A stretch of 48,606 nucleotides of DNA from assembly GCA_022564995.1 (NCBI GenBank), contig JADFKK010000015.1, positions 1-48,606 on the forward strand, given 5' to 3'. The notes below the pieces were generated by a model, which ran no database searches, had not been told where the DNA came from, and was given only the letters and a program-made list of their open reading frames with translations. The DNA comes from Planctomycetota bacterium. Its GTDB lineage: Bacteria; Planctomycetota; Planctomycetia; Pirellulales; JADFKK01. Made by a program: the position numbers and the translations under genes. The first letter of the stretch is position 1, and every line of letters starts with the position of its first letter. This document shows, piece by piece, positions 16,609 to 25,719 of this stretch.

Positions 16609-17364
16609 GTGAACGAGACACAGATCACATTCGGCGCGGCCACCTTGTTGGGCGCGGTCGGCTTGTGGCTGATGCTGCCCCGCGGCTCGCATCGCGGGCG
16701 ATGGCTGGGCGTGCTGTGTGCGCTGGGCAGCCTCGGGCTGTTCGGGTATCTAGCGCCGCGGATGTATCTAGCGGAAGAAAGCACCGCGGCGCTGGCCGGC
16801 GAATTGGTGTTCATGCTGCTGGCCGTCGTGACCATCGTTTCCGCCGCGGCCACCATCAGCATGCGCAACCCGGTTTATTCGGCGATTTGGTTCGCCATGT
16901 CGCTGTTGGGCACATCAGGGCTGTTTCTGTACCAGGGGGCGCAATTCCTGGCGGTCGCCACGATCGTCGTCTACGCCGGGGCGATTTTGGTGACGTTTCT
17001 GTTCGTGTTGATGCTGGCCCAGCCGAAAGGGCACGCCTATTACGACCGGCTCAGTTGGGAAGCCCTGCTCTCGGCCGGCACCGGGGCCGTGCTCGTCGGC
17101 GTGCTGACCATGGCGATTGACAGTTCGATGAAATCAGATGAGTCTCGGCCCAAGAGTGCCGCCGCTGAGCAGTCCACCGATCAGGCTCCTGTCGTCCTCG
17201 CCGAGCAGCACGTCGCCCATCTCGGAGCCCAACTGTTCAGCAAGTATCTGATCGCCGTCGAAGTGGTCGGCACGCTGCTGCTGGTGGCCCTGGTCGGCGC
17301 GGTGGCCATTGTGTCCGGCGACCGCAAGCCGTCGGATCGTCCGAAAGGAGCCGGCCATGCCTAG
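16609..17364 (+). CDS. nuoJ: NADH-quinone oxidoreductase subunit J
   Basis: This 251-residue membrane subunit has about five hydrophobic helices. The family core is ISMRNPVYSAIWFAMSLLGTSGLFLYQGAQFLAVATIVVYAGAILVTFLFVLMLAQPKG, containing the pi-bulge helix implicated in coupling. I chose GTG 16609 because GGAG (16597-16600) is spaced 8 bases ahead; GTG 16600 is possible. A polar insert (about 165-200: DESRPKSAAAEQSTDQAPVV) precedes the last helix. Its stop overlaps the start of nuoK by 8 bases. Confidence 0.92.
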   Translation: MNETQITFGAATLLGAVGLWLMLPRGSHRGRWLGVLCALGSLGLFGYLAPRMYLAEESTAALAGELVFMLLAVVTIVSAAATISMRNPVYSAIWFAMSLLGTSGLFLYQGAQFLAVATIVVYAGAILVTFLFVLMLAQPKGHAYYDRLSWEALLSAGTGAVLVGVLTMAIDSSMKSDESRPKSAAAEQSTDQAPVVLAEQHVAHLGAQLFSKYLIAVEVVGTLLLVALVGAVAIVSGDRKPSDRPKGAGHA

Positions 17365-17803
17365 CGACGTGGTCTTGCTGCATAACTACCTGATCGTCGG
17401 CGCGCTGCTGTTCGGCATCGGGCTGGTCGGCTTTCTCGCCCGGCGGAACATGATCGTGATGTTCCTCTGCGCCGAGATCATGCTGCAAGGCGTGGCCGTG
17501 AGCCTGGTCGCTTGGGGCCGCTTTCACAACAATTGGGGCGGGCAGATCATGGTGATCTTCATCCTCGCGGTGGCCGCCTGCGAAGCCGGCATCGCGCTGG
17601 CCATGATCCTGATGCTCTATCACCGCAGCGGAAACCTCGACATCGTCTTCTGGCAAAACCTCCGCGAAGAAAACCAACCGCCGCACGTCGATCGTGAGAT
17701 ACCCGAGGACGTCGAGGGGCCGCGAACCTGGCCGACGCTGACGCCAGCCGGCGTCGAGCCGGAGTTGGACGTAGAAAAGACGCTGCACCGCAGTAAGGTT
17801 TAG
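17357..17803 (+). CDS. nuoK: NADH-quinone oxidoreductase subunit K
   Basis: This 148-residue MrpC-like subunit has three helices. The conserved Glu residues of the proton path are present, in MFLCAEIMLQGVAVSLVAWG (helix 2) and AVAACEAGIALAMILMLYHRSG (helix 3). The usual protein is about 100 residues. This one has a C-terminal extension of roughly 40 polar residues (DREIPEDVEGPRTWPTLTPAG...). The start overlaps nuoJ (ATGCCTAG) and AAAGGAG lies 8 bases before it. Confidence 0.93.
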   Translation: MPSDVVLLHNYLIVGALLFGIGLVGFLARRNMIVMFLCAEIMLQGVAVSLVAWGRFHNNWGGQIMVIFILAVAACEAGIALAMILMLYHRSGNLDIVFWQNLREENQPPHVDREIPEDVEGPRTWPTLTPAGVEPELDVEKTLHRSKV

Positions 17804-17806
17804 ATG

Positions 17807-17968
17807 AAAAAGGGGACAGGCGCATATATTGGGAGTTATACGGGCTTTACGAAGACATGATATTGCAGTCGTTCTTCTTTGGTCGGCCTCGCGGTCGCAG
17901 GGTTGGCATGGAGATCAATAATACCCAAACCACCTTGTTTTACCAATATATGCGCCTGTCCCCTTTTT
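17807..17968. mobile_element. MITE/REP-like element with perfect 26-bp terminal inverted repeats
   Basis: The ends 17807-17832 and 17943-17968 are perfect reverse complements over 26 bases, beginning AAAAAGGGGACAGGCGCATA. The 110-base interior encodes nothing. It is inserted between nuoK and nuoL, 4 bases after the nuoK stop. The AAAAAGGGGACA outer motif is of the kind associated with IS200/REP-type elements; a weaker relative (AAAAAGAGGACATTCTACTT) occurs near 43938. It may end transcripts in either direction. Confidence 0.8.
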
Positions 17969-17990
17969 CGGTCCGGCTCAAGGATATGAA

Positions 17991-20144
17991 ATGCGCACGC
18001 TGTTAATTCTCATCCCGGCTCTTCCCCTGGCGGCCGCGCTGCTGACCGGGTTGCTGGGGAAGCGCTTCTTGCGAGAGAAATCGCACTGGCCGACGATCCT
18101 GGCCATCGGCGTTTCGTTTCTTCTGAGCCTCTCGCTGTTTCTGGAAGTGCGGCGCTACAGCGAGGCCGCCGATGTAGCCGGCTGGGAACATGTCGAGACG
18201 CTGTGGAGTTGGATGGACATCGACGACGCCTATCAATTTGAAGGCGAGTCGCGGAACTTCGCCATCGACGTCACGCTACGGGCCGACGCGCTCACTTCGG
18301 TGATGCTGGTGATGGTGACCTTCATTTCGATGCTGGTCGCCATCTACTCGGCCGGTTACATGAAACACGACCCGGGTTACAGCCGGTTCTTTGCGCTGAT
18401 TGCGCTGTTCGTGTTTTCGATGACGATGCTGGTCTCGGTCAGCAATTTCGTGCTGCTGTACGTCTTCTGGGAGGCGGTCGGCGCGTGTAGCTACCTGCTG
18501 ATCGGGTTCTGGTTTCAGAAGAAATCGGCCGCCGCCGCCGGCATGAAGGCGTTTCTGGTCAATCGCGTCGGCGATTTCGGCTTCGCCCTGGCGCTGTTTT
18601 TCATCTGGACGGTGTACGGGTCGCTGAATTTCCACGACACGGATGTCCATGGAACGCCGGTCGTGGTGACCGCCGCTGCAAGCACCGAGACGGAGACCCA
18701 GGGCGTCTTGGGCCGGTCGCGGCTGGAACAGGGTGACTACGACGGTTACATCGGCGGCGGCATCGGCCTGACGATCTGCCTGCTGCTGATGCTCGGCGCC
18801 TGCGGCAAAAGCGCCCAGTTCCCGCTGCACGTCTGGCTGCCCGATGCGATGGAAGGCCCCACGCCGGTTAGCGCCCTGATCCACGCAGCGACGATGGTCA
18901 CCGCCGGCGTCTACATGATCGCCCGCTGCACGCCGCTGTTTGCCGCGTCGGCGGCCGATCCGTACCTGCTCGACGTGGGAGCCGAGGTGATTGCGATTCA
19001 CGGGCCGCTGGTCGTCGCCACGATCGGCGCGTTCACGGCGCTCTTGGCCGGCCTGATCGCGCTCACGCAAAACGATCTCAAACGGGTGCTCGCCTATTCG
19101 ACGATCAGCCAGCTCGGCTACATGTTTCTGGCCCTGGGCACCGGCTCGCTGGCCGGCATCGTGTTCGGCATGTTTCACCTGTTCACCCATGCGTTTTTCA
19201 AGGCCCTGCTGTTCCTCGGCTCGGGCAGCGTGATGCACGCGATGGGCCACGTGATCGACATGACGAAGTTCGGCGGGCTGCGCAAGCTGCTGCCCTGGAC
19301 CCACTGGACGTTTTTGATCGGCTGCCTGGCCCTGGCCGGGGTCGTGCCCTTCGCCGGGTTCTTCAGCAAAGACGCGATTCTGGTCGAGGTGGCCCTCGCC
19401 GGCGAAGCGGACAGCGCGACGGGCCGCTGGTATGCCGTGCTCTATTGGTCGGCCATCGTCACGGCGGCCCTGACGGCGTTTTATACATTCCGAGCGTACT
19501 TCATGACGTTCTTCGGTCCGCTCCGCGTGCCACACGAAGCGGGCAAGCACGCCCACGAATCGCCCGGCACGATGACCGGGCCGCTGGCGATTTTGGCCGT
19601 GTTTGCGACGATGGTCGGATTCACGCTGATTGGCAGCTTCGGAGGGTTTCTTGAGAAAACGCCATCGCTGGCGTACCTAAATCGACACACTTCGGCTAGC
19701 GACGAAGCAGACCCTCTCGCCGCCCAAGCCACGAAAGAACATCACTACCAAGTTCACACCGAAGTCGCCATGCTCAGCACGCTGTTGGCGTTGTCCGGAA
19801 TCGGACTGGCCGCGTTCCTGTACCTGGGCGAGCGTCGCGAAGTCCAGTGGTTTGCACGACTCCCGGTTATCCGCTGGTTTTACCATCTCTCCTACGGCAA
19901 GTTTTTCTTCGATCAGATTTACATGGTGCTGGTCATCTGGCCGGTCCGATTTTTGGCGTGGCTCAGTTACTTGCTCGATCGCTGGCTCGTCGACGGCCTG
20001 GTCAATCTCTGCGCCGCGGCGGCTCTGCAGTTGGGGGCAATCCTGCGTACGTTGCAAACCGGCGCCCTGCCGTTTTACGCCTTCTTGATGATGCTCATGT
20101 TGCTGGTGCTGTTGATCAGCGCGTTTTGGACCAACCTCGTTTAA
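17991..20144 (+). CDS. nuoL: NADH-quinone oxidoreductase subunit L
   Basis: This 717-residue antiporter-like proton-pumping subunit has about 16 hydrophobic helices. Conserved pieces include FVLLYVFWEAVGACSYLLIGFWF (helix-5 Glu), KSAQFPLHVWLPDAMEGPTPVSALIHAATMVTAGVYMIAR (Lys and broken helix 7), LIALTQNDLKRVLAYSTISQLGYMFLALG, and a C-terminal lateral-helix region with the final helix FYAFLMMLMLLVLLISAFW. ATG 17991 follows AAGGA with normal spacing, right after the MITE-like element. A 30-residue insertion rich in Thr/Ala near 220 (VVVTAAASTETETQG) is unusual. Confidence 0.95.
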   Translation: MRTLLILIPALPLAAALLTGLLGKRFLREKSHWPTILAIGVSFLLSLSLFLEVRRYSEAADVAGWEHVETLWSWMDIDDAYQFEGESRNFAIDVTLRADALTSVMLVMVTFISMLVAIYSAGYMKHDPGYSRFFALIALFVFSMTMLVSVSNFVLLYVFWEAVGACSYLLIGFWFQKKSAAAAGMKAFLVNRVGDFGFALALFFIWTVYGSLNFHDTDVHGTPVVVTAAASTETETQGVLGRSRLEQGDYDGYIGGGIGLTICLLLMLGACGKSAQFPLHVWLPDAMEGPTPVSALIHAATMVTAGVYMIARCTPLFAASAADPYLLDVGAEVIAIHGPLVVATIGAFTALLAGLIALTQNDLKRVLAYSTISQLGYMFLALGTGSLAGIVFGMFHLFTHAFFKALLFLGSGSVMHAMGHVIDMTKFGGLRKLLPWTHWTFLIGCLALAGVVPFAGFFSKDAILVEVALAGEADSATGRWYAVLYWSAIVTAALTAFYTFRAYFMTFFGPLRVPHEAGKHAHESPGTMTGPLAILAVFATMVGFTLIGSFGGFLEKTPSLAYLNRHTSASDEADPLAAQATKEHHYQVHTEVAMLSTLLALSGIGLAAFLYLGERREVQWFARLPVIRWFYHLSYGKFFFDQIYMVLVIWPVRFLAWLSYLLDRWLVDGLVNLCAAAALQLGAILRTLQTGALPFYAFLMMLMLLVLLISAFWTNLV

Positions 20145-20166
20145 CGGCAAGCCTAAGTGAAATAAA

Positions 20167-21819
20167 GTGAAACTAACACCCGAAAACCTGCTCCTGCTCG
20201 CCGTCGCGCTGCCGGCCGTCGCCGCGGTCGTGGTGTGGATGTTGGGCTCGGCAAATCGCTCGGTCTCGCGGCGGATTGCCTTGGCTGTAACGCTCGTCGA
20301 GTTGCTGCTGGCCGGGGCACTGGTTTGTCAGTTTCCCGGCATCGCGGACAAATCCGCAAGCGGTGACGCGGCTTACGCCGTTAGCAGCATCGAGTGGCTC
20401 GGCGGCGCTTCGCCGCTGAATGTCTCGCTCAGCTTCGGCCTCGACGGCCTCAGCCTGTGGCTGTTCGCCCTGTCGGCGCTGCTGATGGTCACCTCCGTGT
20501 TGGTCAGTTGGGAAGCCATCAAAGATCGCCCGGCGGCGTTTTACTCGCTGCTGCTGCTGCTGGAGGCCGGCGTGCTGGGCGTGTTCGCGGCCCGCGATAT
20601 TATCTTGTTCTACGTCTGCTTCGAGTTCACACTGATCCCACTGTTTTTCTTGATCGGCGGCTGGGGCAGCGAACAGCGCCAGTACGCGGCGATGAAATTC
20701 TTCCTGTTCACCCTGGCCGGCAGCGTGCTGACCTTCTTGAGCCTGCTGGCCATCGTGCTCTGGGACCGGCAACACGCCGGCAGCGGCGTGATGAACTTTT
20801 CGATTCCCGAGCTGACCAAGAACCTGATAGAAAATCCGCTTCCCGATTCGCTGCAATTAATGATCTTCCTCGGCCTGTTTGCCGGCTTCGCGATCAAGGT
20901 GCCGCTGTTCCCGCTACACACCTGGCTGCCGTTGGCCCACGTGCAAGCGCCGACCGCCGGCAGTGTGATGTTGGCCGGTGTGCTATTGAAAATCGGCACT
21001 TATGGTTTCCTGCGATTCAGCATCCCGATGCTGCCGGAGGCCACGGCCGTTTGCGCGCCTTACCTGCTTTGGCTCGCCGTCGCGGGCATCGTCTACGGCG
21101 CCCTGGTCGCGCTCGCCCAAACCGACATGAAGCGGCTGATCGCCTATTCCAGCGTCAGCCATCTCGGCTTCTGCATGTTGGGCATCTTCGCGCTCAATCC
21201 GGCCGGCGTCCAGGGCGGCGCACTGCAAATGGTCAACCACGGCCTCTCGACCGGCGGGCTGTTCGCCATCGTCGGCATGATCTACGAACGCTATCACACC
21301 CGCGAAATCAAACACCTCGGCGGCCTCTGCCGGCAAGTGCCGCTGCTGACGTTGATGATGGTGTTGTTCACCTTCTCCAGCATCGGGCTGCCCGGCATGA
21401 ACGGATTTGCCGGCGAGTTTCCGCTGCTGCTGGGCATGTTTCAGCGAGCCTGGGCCGACGCGCCGGTGGCTTGGGCTGGGCACTATCGCATCATCTCCGT
21501 CGTCGCGCTGAGCGGCGTCGTGCTCGGCGCCTGGTATATGCTCTGGCTCGTCAAGCGGGTTTTCTTCGGCCCGCTCAAGGAGCCGGCCCACGACGAAACG
21601 GAGCCGCCGGTGCGGGATCTGACGCTGCGCGAAGGCTGCGCCTTGGCGCCGCTGTTGGTGTTCGTGTTCTGGATTGGCCTGCAGCCGAAGTTTTTCCTCG
21701 ACCCGATGGCGCCGGCGTTGGATCGCGCCACCCAAGCGGCCACGCAGCGGGTCAACGAAGACGTGCCGTTTCACAGCACTACCGCTCACAACGCAGCCAC
21801 CATCGACTCGAACCAATAA
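20167..21819 (+). CDS. nuoM: NADH-quinone oxidoreductase subunit M
   Basis: This 550-residue antiporter-like subunit starts at GTG (MKLTPENLLLLAVALPAVAAVVVWML). Key segments are IILFYVCFEFTLIPLFFLIGGWG (proton-path Glu), AIKVPLFPLHTWLPLAHVQAPTAGSVMLAGVLLKIGTYGFLR, VALAQTDMKRLIAYSSVSHLGFCMLGIFALN and GLPGMNGFAGEF. The gap from nuoL is 22 bases and contains TCGTTTAACGGCAAGCC, a piece of the palindrome seen complete at 42264-42344. The C-terminal tail after about 520 is polar and probably cytoplasmic. Confidence 0.95.
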   Translation: MKLTPENLLLLAVALPAVAAVVVWMLGSANRSVSRRIALAVTLVELLLAGALVCQFPGIADKSASGDAAYAVSSIEWLGGASPLNVSLSFGLDGLSLWLFALSALLMVTSVLVSWEAIKDRPAAFYSLLLLLEAGVLGVFAARDIILFYVCFEFTLIPLFFLIGGWGSEQRQYAAMKFFLFTLAGSVLTFLSLLAIVLWDRQHAGSGVMNFSIPELTKNLIENPLPDSLQLMIFLGLFAGFAIKVPLFPLHTWLPLAHVQAPTAGSVMLAGVLLKIGTYGFLRFSIPMLPEATAVCAPYLLWLAVAGIVYGALVALAQTDMKRLIAYSSVSHLGFCMLGIFALNPAGVQGGALQMVNHGLSTGGLFAIVGMIYERYHTREIKHLGGLCRQVPLLTLMMVLFTFSSIGLPGMNGFAGEFPLLLGMFQRAWADAPVAWAGHYRIISVVALSGVVLGAWYMLWLVKRVFFGPLKEPAHDETEPPVRDLTLREGCALAPLLVFVFWIGLQPKFFLDPMAPALDRATQAATQRVNEDVPFHSTTAHNAATIDSNQ

Positions 21820-21841
21820 CCAATTACGGGAGACCCCGCGC

Positions 21842-23395
21842 GTGCCCCCGCTGACTGAATTGACGTTGCTCCATCTGGTGCCGGAGATCGTGCTGATGCT
21901 CACCGCGACGGCCATTTACGTCGTCGGGGCGTTCGGCGCCGCGCAACAGGGTTGGAGCTGGATGGCGCAGTGCGGAATCGCTCTGGCGGCCTACGCTCTC
22001 TATTTCCAGGCGTCGATCTTCGACGACGGTCTCACCGGCCCGTTGGTGATCGACCATCTGGCTTTTTTCATTCGCTCTCTGGCGCTGGGTGTTGCGGCGC
22101 TGCTGGTATTGTTGACCGCGCGGGCGGCCCGCGACCGTCAAGGCCCGGAAACAACCGGCTCGGTGTTGCTGGTGATGGCCGGCGTGATGCTCTCGGCTTC
22201 GGCGGCCGATTTGGTGCTGCTGTTTTTGTCGCTGGAGTTGATTTCGATTCCGACCTACGTGCTGCTGTACATTTCGCGGCGCGACGCCAGCGGGCAGGAA
22301 AGCGCCGTGAAGTATTTCTTCCTGAGCATTCTCTCCTCCGCCGTGTTGCTGTACGGACTCAGCTTTCTTTACGGCGTGGGTGGATCGACGTATTTGGGCG
22401 AGATTCGCGCGGCGCTGGTCACGGCAAGCGAGACCGCCGCTGTCCCCGGAGCGATCTCGCTGGCCCATGTCGCGCTGGTGCTGATCGTCGGCGGGCTGGC
22501 CTTTAAGATCGCCGCCGTGCCGTTTCATTTTTACGCGGCCGACGTCTATCAAGGCACGACGCACGCCAATGCCGGGCTGCTCGCCGTGGCGCCGAAGATC
22601 GCCGGCGTGGTGGTGCTCGTGCGGATCGTCGTGGCGGCCATGCCCGGCAACGAGGAGTTCGCCTGGAAGCTGCTGCTGGTGATGTCGATGGTCACCATGA
22701 CACTGGGCAACGTCGTGGCCCTGTGGCAAAACAACATTCGCCGGATGCTGGCCTATTCGTCGATCGCCCACGCCGGATACCTGCTGATCGGGCTGGCGGT
22801 CGGATTGGCCTCGACCGACCAGCCAATCGGCTACGACGGGCTGGCCGCGACGATGCTGTACTTGTCGGTTTATGCGTTGGCCACGATCGGCGCGTTTTCG
22901 GCGCTAAGCTGCCTCGGCAAATACGGCCCGGCCGACGGGCAACTCGACGCGCTGTCCGGATTGACCCGCTCGCAGCCGATCATCGCCCTGGCAATGGCCG
23001 TGTTCATGTTCAGCCTGGCCGGCCTTCCGCCGCTGGCCGGCTTCTGGGGAAAGCTGACCCTGCTGGGCGGCGCGCTCGACGTGTACCTCACGCCCGGCGA
23101 TGCCGACTTGCGCCGCTGGTTTCTGGCCCTGGCAATCGTCGGAGCGATCAACGCCGCGATCGCGGCCGGCTATTATCTGCGGGTCATCGCCGTGATGTAC
23201 TTCCGCCCGGCGAAGAGCGAGCCGCCGCTCCTCAGCAGCTACGGCGCCTACGCGGCGATGCTCGTCTGTGCCCTGGGCGTAATCGCCATCGGCATTTATC
23301 CGGGACCATTGGTCGGACATTCCGCCCAGGCAACGGAGTCGGTGCGAGAGAATCTCGAATTGAAATCGACCAAGGACGTCGAGCGGTCGCCGTAG
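21842..23395 (+). CDS. nuoN: NADH-quinone oxidoreductase subunit N
   Basis: This 517-residue antiporter-like subunit is the last gene of the complex I set. It starts at GTG 21842 (PPLTELTLLHLVPEIVLMLTATAIYVVG) with GGGAG upstream. Family motifs are LVLLFLSLELISIPTYVLLYISRRD, AFKIAAVPFHFYAADVYQGTTHANAGLLAVAPKIAG (Lys in the broken helix), LWQNNIRRMLAYSSIAHAGYLLIGLAVG and FMFSLAGLPPLAGFWGKL. It ends with TAG. A strong hairpin follows within 16 bases. Confidence 0.95.
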   Translation: MPPLTELTLLHLVPEIVLMLTATAIYVVGAFGAAQQGWSWMAQCGIALAAYALYFQASIFDDGLTGPLVIDHLAFFIRSLALGVAALLVLLTARAARDRQGPETTGSVLLVMAGVMLSASAADLVLLFLSLELISIPTYVLLYISRRDASGQESAVKYFFLSILSSAVLLYGLSFLYGVGGSTYLGEIRAALVTASETAAVPGAISLAHVALVLIVGGLAFKIAAVPFHFYAADVYQGTTHANAGLLAVAPKIAGVVVLVRIVVAAMPGNEEFAWKLLLVMSMVTMTLGNVVALWQNNIRRMLAYSSIAHAGYLLIGLAVGLASTDQPIGYDGLAATMLYLSVYALATIGAFSALSCLGKYGPADGQLDALSGLTRSQPIIALAMAVFMFSLAGLPPLAGFWGKLTLLGGALDVYLTPGDADLRRWFLALAIVGAINAAIAAGYYLRVIAVMYFRPAKSEPPLLSSYGAYAAMLVCALGVIAIGIYPGPLVGHSAQATESVRENLELKSTKDVERSP

Positions 23396-23410
23396 GCCGC
23401 GCGATTGATC

Positions 23411-23480
23411 ATTCGTTATCCGTCATTAGTCATTGGTCATTTGGTTTTCAATGACCAATGACTAATGACCAATAACAAAT
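23411..23480. repeat. Hairpin repeat after nuoN
   Basis: Two 33-base arms pair almost perfectly: 23411-23443, containing GTCATTAGTCATTGGTCAT, against 23448-23480, containing ATGACCAATGACTAATGAC. The loop is tiny. There is no T-run, so it is probably a dispersed repeat that could still stabilise or end the nuo transcript. Confidence 0.8.
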
Positions 23481-24646
23481 GACAAATTCTTTCCATCGAG
23501 TTGGCGGCATCTTCATCTGACGAAGTGTGCCACGGCCTACACACTGGGTCGACGCCACAAAAAAACTAGCTGCCACCCCATGTTGCCGACGTCTTTCGAT
23601 GTCGGCCTCAACATGGGGCAGCAGCCGTGTCGTTCTACGATCCCCACACGCCCCGCGCGATCGACGGGACAGACCTGCCGAAACGGTCAACTGTGGCGAA
23701 CCCCGCGTGTCGGCGAAGTTACAGGTCGACCGCCAGCCCAAGGGCGTGAAAACCGGAACCACGCGGAGAGTATCGTCGAGACCGGTGACAGCTACGTTGT
23801 CACGCCGGGAGCGACTCTTGGGAAGATTTTCTGGTAAACTTCTGGAAGCCCTGGAAATCGCCGCTTAACGGTTGGTGGGAGAGAGCCGCCGTGTCCCCAC
23901 GGCGATGCGTGTTCGCACTGCAACGTACATCGCCCTGGGGACGTGGCCCGTGCGGGTTGATCCATTCGAGCGCCGACCTTGTTTTTCTTGCCGACGGGTC
24001 GGCCGTCGTCGCAAGCGGCTCGGTGCATTTACGGACAATATCGTAACTTCTTATATAATCAGTGGTTATGTCAATATAAAAGCATCGAACGGCCACTTAA
24101 TCAGCTGCCCGGACGCAATCGCAGTGGGGGAAAACATGGACATGCCCAACGAATCTCGAAATAAATCCTTGCGTTGCTCGCAGCGGTAGTTACAATAAAG
24201 TCTCAGGCGAAGTTTTAATTCGCTTTCCTTAACCCAAGCATATCTGCTTTTCTTGCCAATGAACAGCGATTTGACGCGACACGCTTCTTAGCGGTCGCCT
24301 TTGAGCAAAGCCCCACGTCGGTGCCTGCTCAAAAGTCAAAGCTGTTCGCTCCGGCTCGCTGCCGGGCGGTTTTGCCGGCGCTTCGTTGTTCGCTTCCATT
24401 GCGCAACAACGCACCATCGGCGCCAAGCGTAACGGTCGTCGACAGGCGAGTTGACCTTTTCTAGTGCGTGCTGCGCGTCGCTTTCAATTCTTACTGGCTT
24501 CATTGTCTGATTCTGCGCCCGCAAGTTCTCCGACGAGACGATCGATCGTCCGTCGACGTCCGGCTTGGGCGGCGCGCCCTAAAGCATTGCATCAATCGAG
24601 GAACACCATGAATTTGCGCACATTACCAATACGAGGAATTCAAATC
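23481..24646. other. Long intergenic region, no gene supported
   Basis: This is about 1.2 kb between nuoN and the PEP-CTERM gene. Short open frames occur on both strands but none shows coherent protein features. Around 23780-23835 one plus-strand frame reads ESIVETGDSYVVTPGATLGKIFW and stops, faintly like a LysM repeat, so a decayed peptidoglycan-binding gene is possible. The last 100 bases should contain the promoter of the next gene. Confidence 0.4.
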
Positions 24647-25408
24647 ATGCGAGCATACCGATTTCTAATCGCGGTGTGTTTTCTGTTCGGCGCCGCGGCG
24701 TCCATGGCAACGGCTGAAACGGTCGACTACGGTGATTTTGCCGGACCGGACATAGAATTCATTGGCGTGACGGAAGACTCGATCACCGACGGTCTGCCAT
24801 TGTTCGACGAACCGACGCTGGCCGGAAATTCGCTGGTCTTCAATCCTGCATCGTTCGAGGCCTTCAGTGAAGGTGGCGGCATCGACCTGACCGACGCCAG
24901 CCTGACGATGGAGATCCGCTCCACCAACGAGCTGGGCATGAGCGCCATCCACATCAGCGAGGGCGGCGATTTTGTCGTCGACGGCGTCGGCACCGAGGCC
25001 ACTTACGTGCAGATCGCAGCACCCGTTTGGATTACGATCATCGAAGTCGATGGCATGACGATCGACCCCATCTTGATCTCCGAAAGCCTCGAGATCACGC
25101 CCTCGGGCGGCGATTTCAATTTGGCCGACGGTGGAAACGGTGTCGGATCGACTTGGGAAGGTCACCTGACGGTCGATCTCGACGCCGCGCTGGCGGCCGC
25201 CGGCATCGACGGAGCCGCCACGGCGACTCGCGTGCTGTTCAACATGGATAACACGCTGATCGCTCGCAGCGAGGAGGGCAGCGTGGCCTTCATCAAGAAG
25301 AAATCCGCCATCATCGGCATCACGATCGTGCCCGAGCCGTCCAGTTTAGTGCTGGCCGGTTTCGGACTGTTCGCTCTGGTCGGCGGCTTGTGGCGCCGCC
25401 GCCGATAA
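24647..25408 (+). CDS. PEP-CTERM sorting-domain secreted protein
   Basis: This 253-residue protein has an N-terminal signal peptide (MRAYRFLIAVCFLFGAAASMATAE) and a C-terminal PEP-CTERM tail: VPEPSSL, a hydrophobic stretch LVLAGFGLFALVGGL and a final RRRR. The system predicts sorting by an exosortase and cleavage at the PEP motif. The middle is an Asp/Gly/Thr-rich beta-type region without recognised catalytic residues. ATG 24647 has ACGAGGA upstream; ATG 24608, also with GAGGA, would add 13 residues before the signal peptide. The gene is isolated and is followed by a strong terminator. Confidence 0.88.
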   Translation: MRAYRFLIAVCFLFGAAASMATAETVDYGDFAGPDIEFIGVTEDSITDGLPLFDEPTLAGNSLVFNPASFEAFSEGGGIDLTDASLTMEIRSTNELGMSAIHISEGGDFVVDGVGTEATYVQIAAPVWITIIEVDGMTIDPILISESLEITPSGGDFNLADGGNGVGSTWEGHLTVDLDAALAAAGIDGAATATRVLFNMDNTLIARSEEGSVAFIKKKSAIIGITIVPEPSSLVLAGFGLFALVGGLWRRRR

Positions 25409-25436
25409 ATAGCGACGCGCGATGCAATGCGCTCAA

Positions 25437-25475
25437 ACGCCCTGCCGGTGCCCTTCGTGCCGGCAGGGCGTTTTT
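25437..25475 (+). terminator. Rho-independent terminator after the PEP-CTERM gene
   Basis: ACGCCCTGCCGG pairs with CCGGCAGGGCGT across a short loop and is followed by TTTTT. The stem is 12 bp and GC-rich, 28 bases after the stop codon. Confidence 0.9.
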
Positions 25476-25719
25476 ACATGGTGATCGGCCCGGTAAGTCG
25501 ATACAATGATCCGCGGACCGCCTGAGAATCGCGACGACAAAATGCGCCAAGGAAGAGTGGTCCGCAGATTTTCCAGATGAACGCAGATGTGTTTTCGTTC
25601 GACTTTTCTTCTTTCGTCAACTGCAACGAAAACAATGGCGAGAATGCTCCTGTCCACGTAAGCGAGCGAGGTCCGAGAAATGAAGCGGGTTCCGGTTTCA
25701 TCCTCACTCACGCTTTTGG

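Noticed and set aside
18276..19556. 426-codon minus-strand frame across nuoL
   Set aside because: It is Arg/His/Gln-rich with no hydrophobic or family pattern, and lies opposite a clear NuoL.
20394..21854. 486-codon plus frame inside nuoM
   Set aside because: It is an Arg/Pro-rich out-of-frame shadow of NuoM.
23780..23835. LysM domain
   Set aside because: Only a short phrase is similar and it is bounded by stops; not enough to call a gene or domain.
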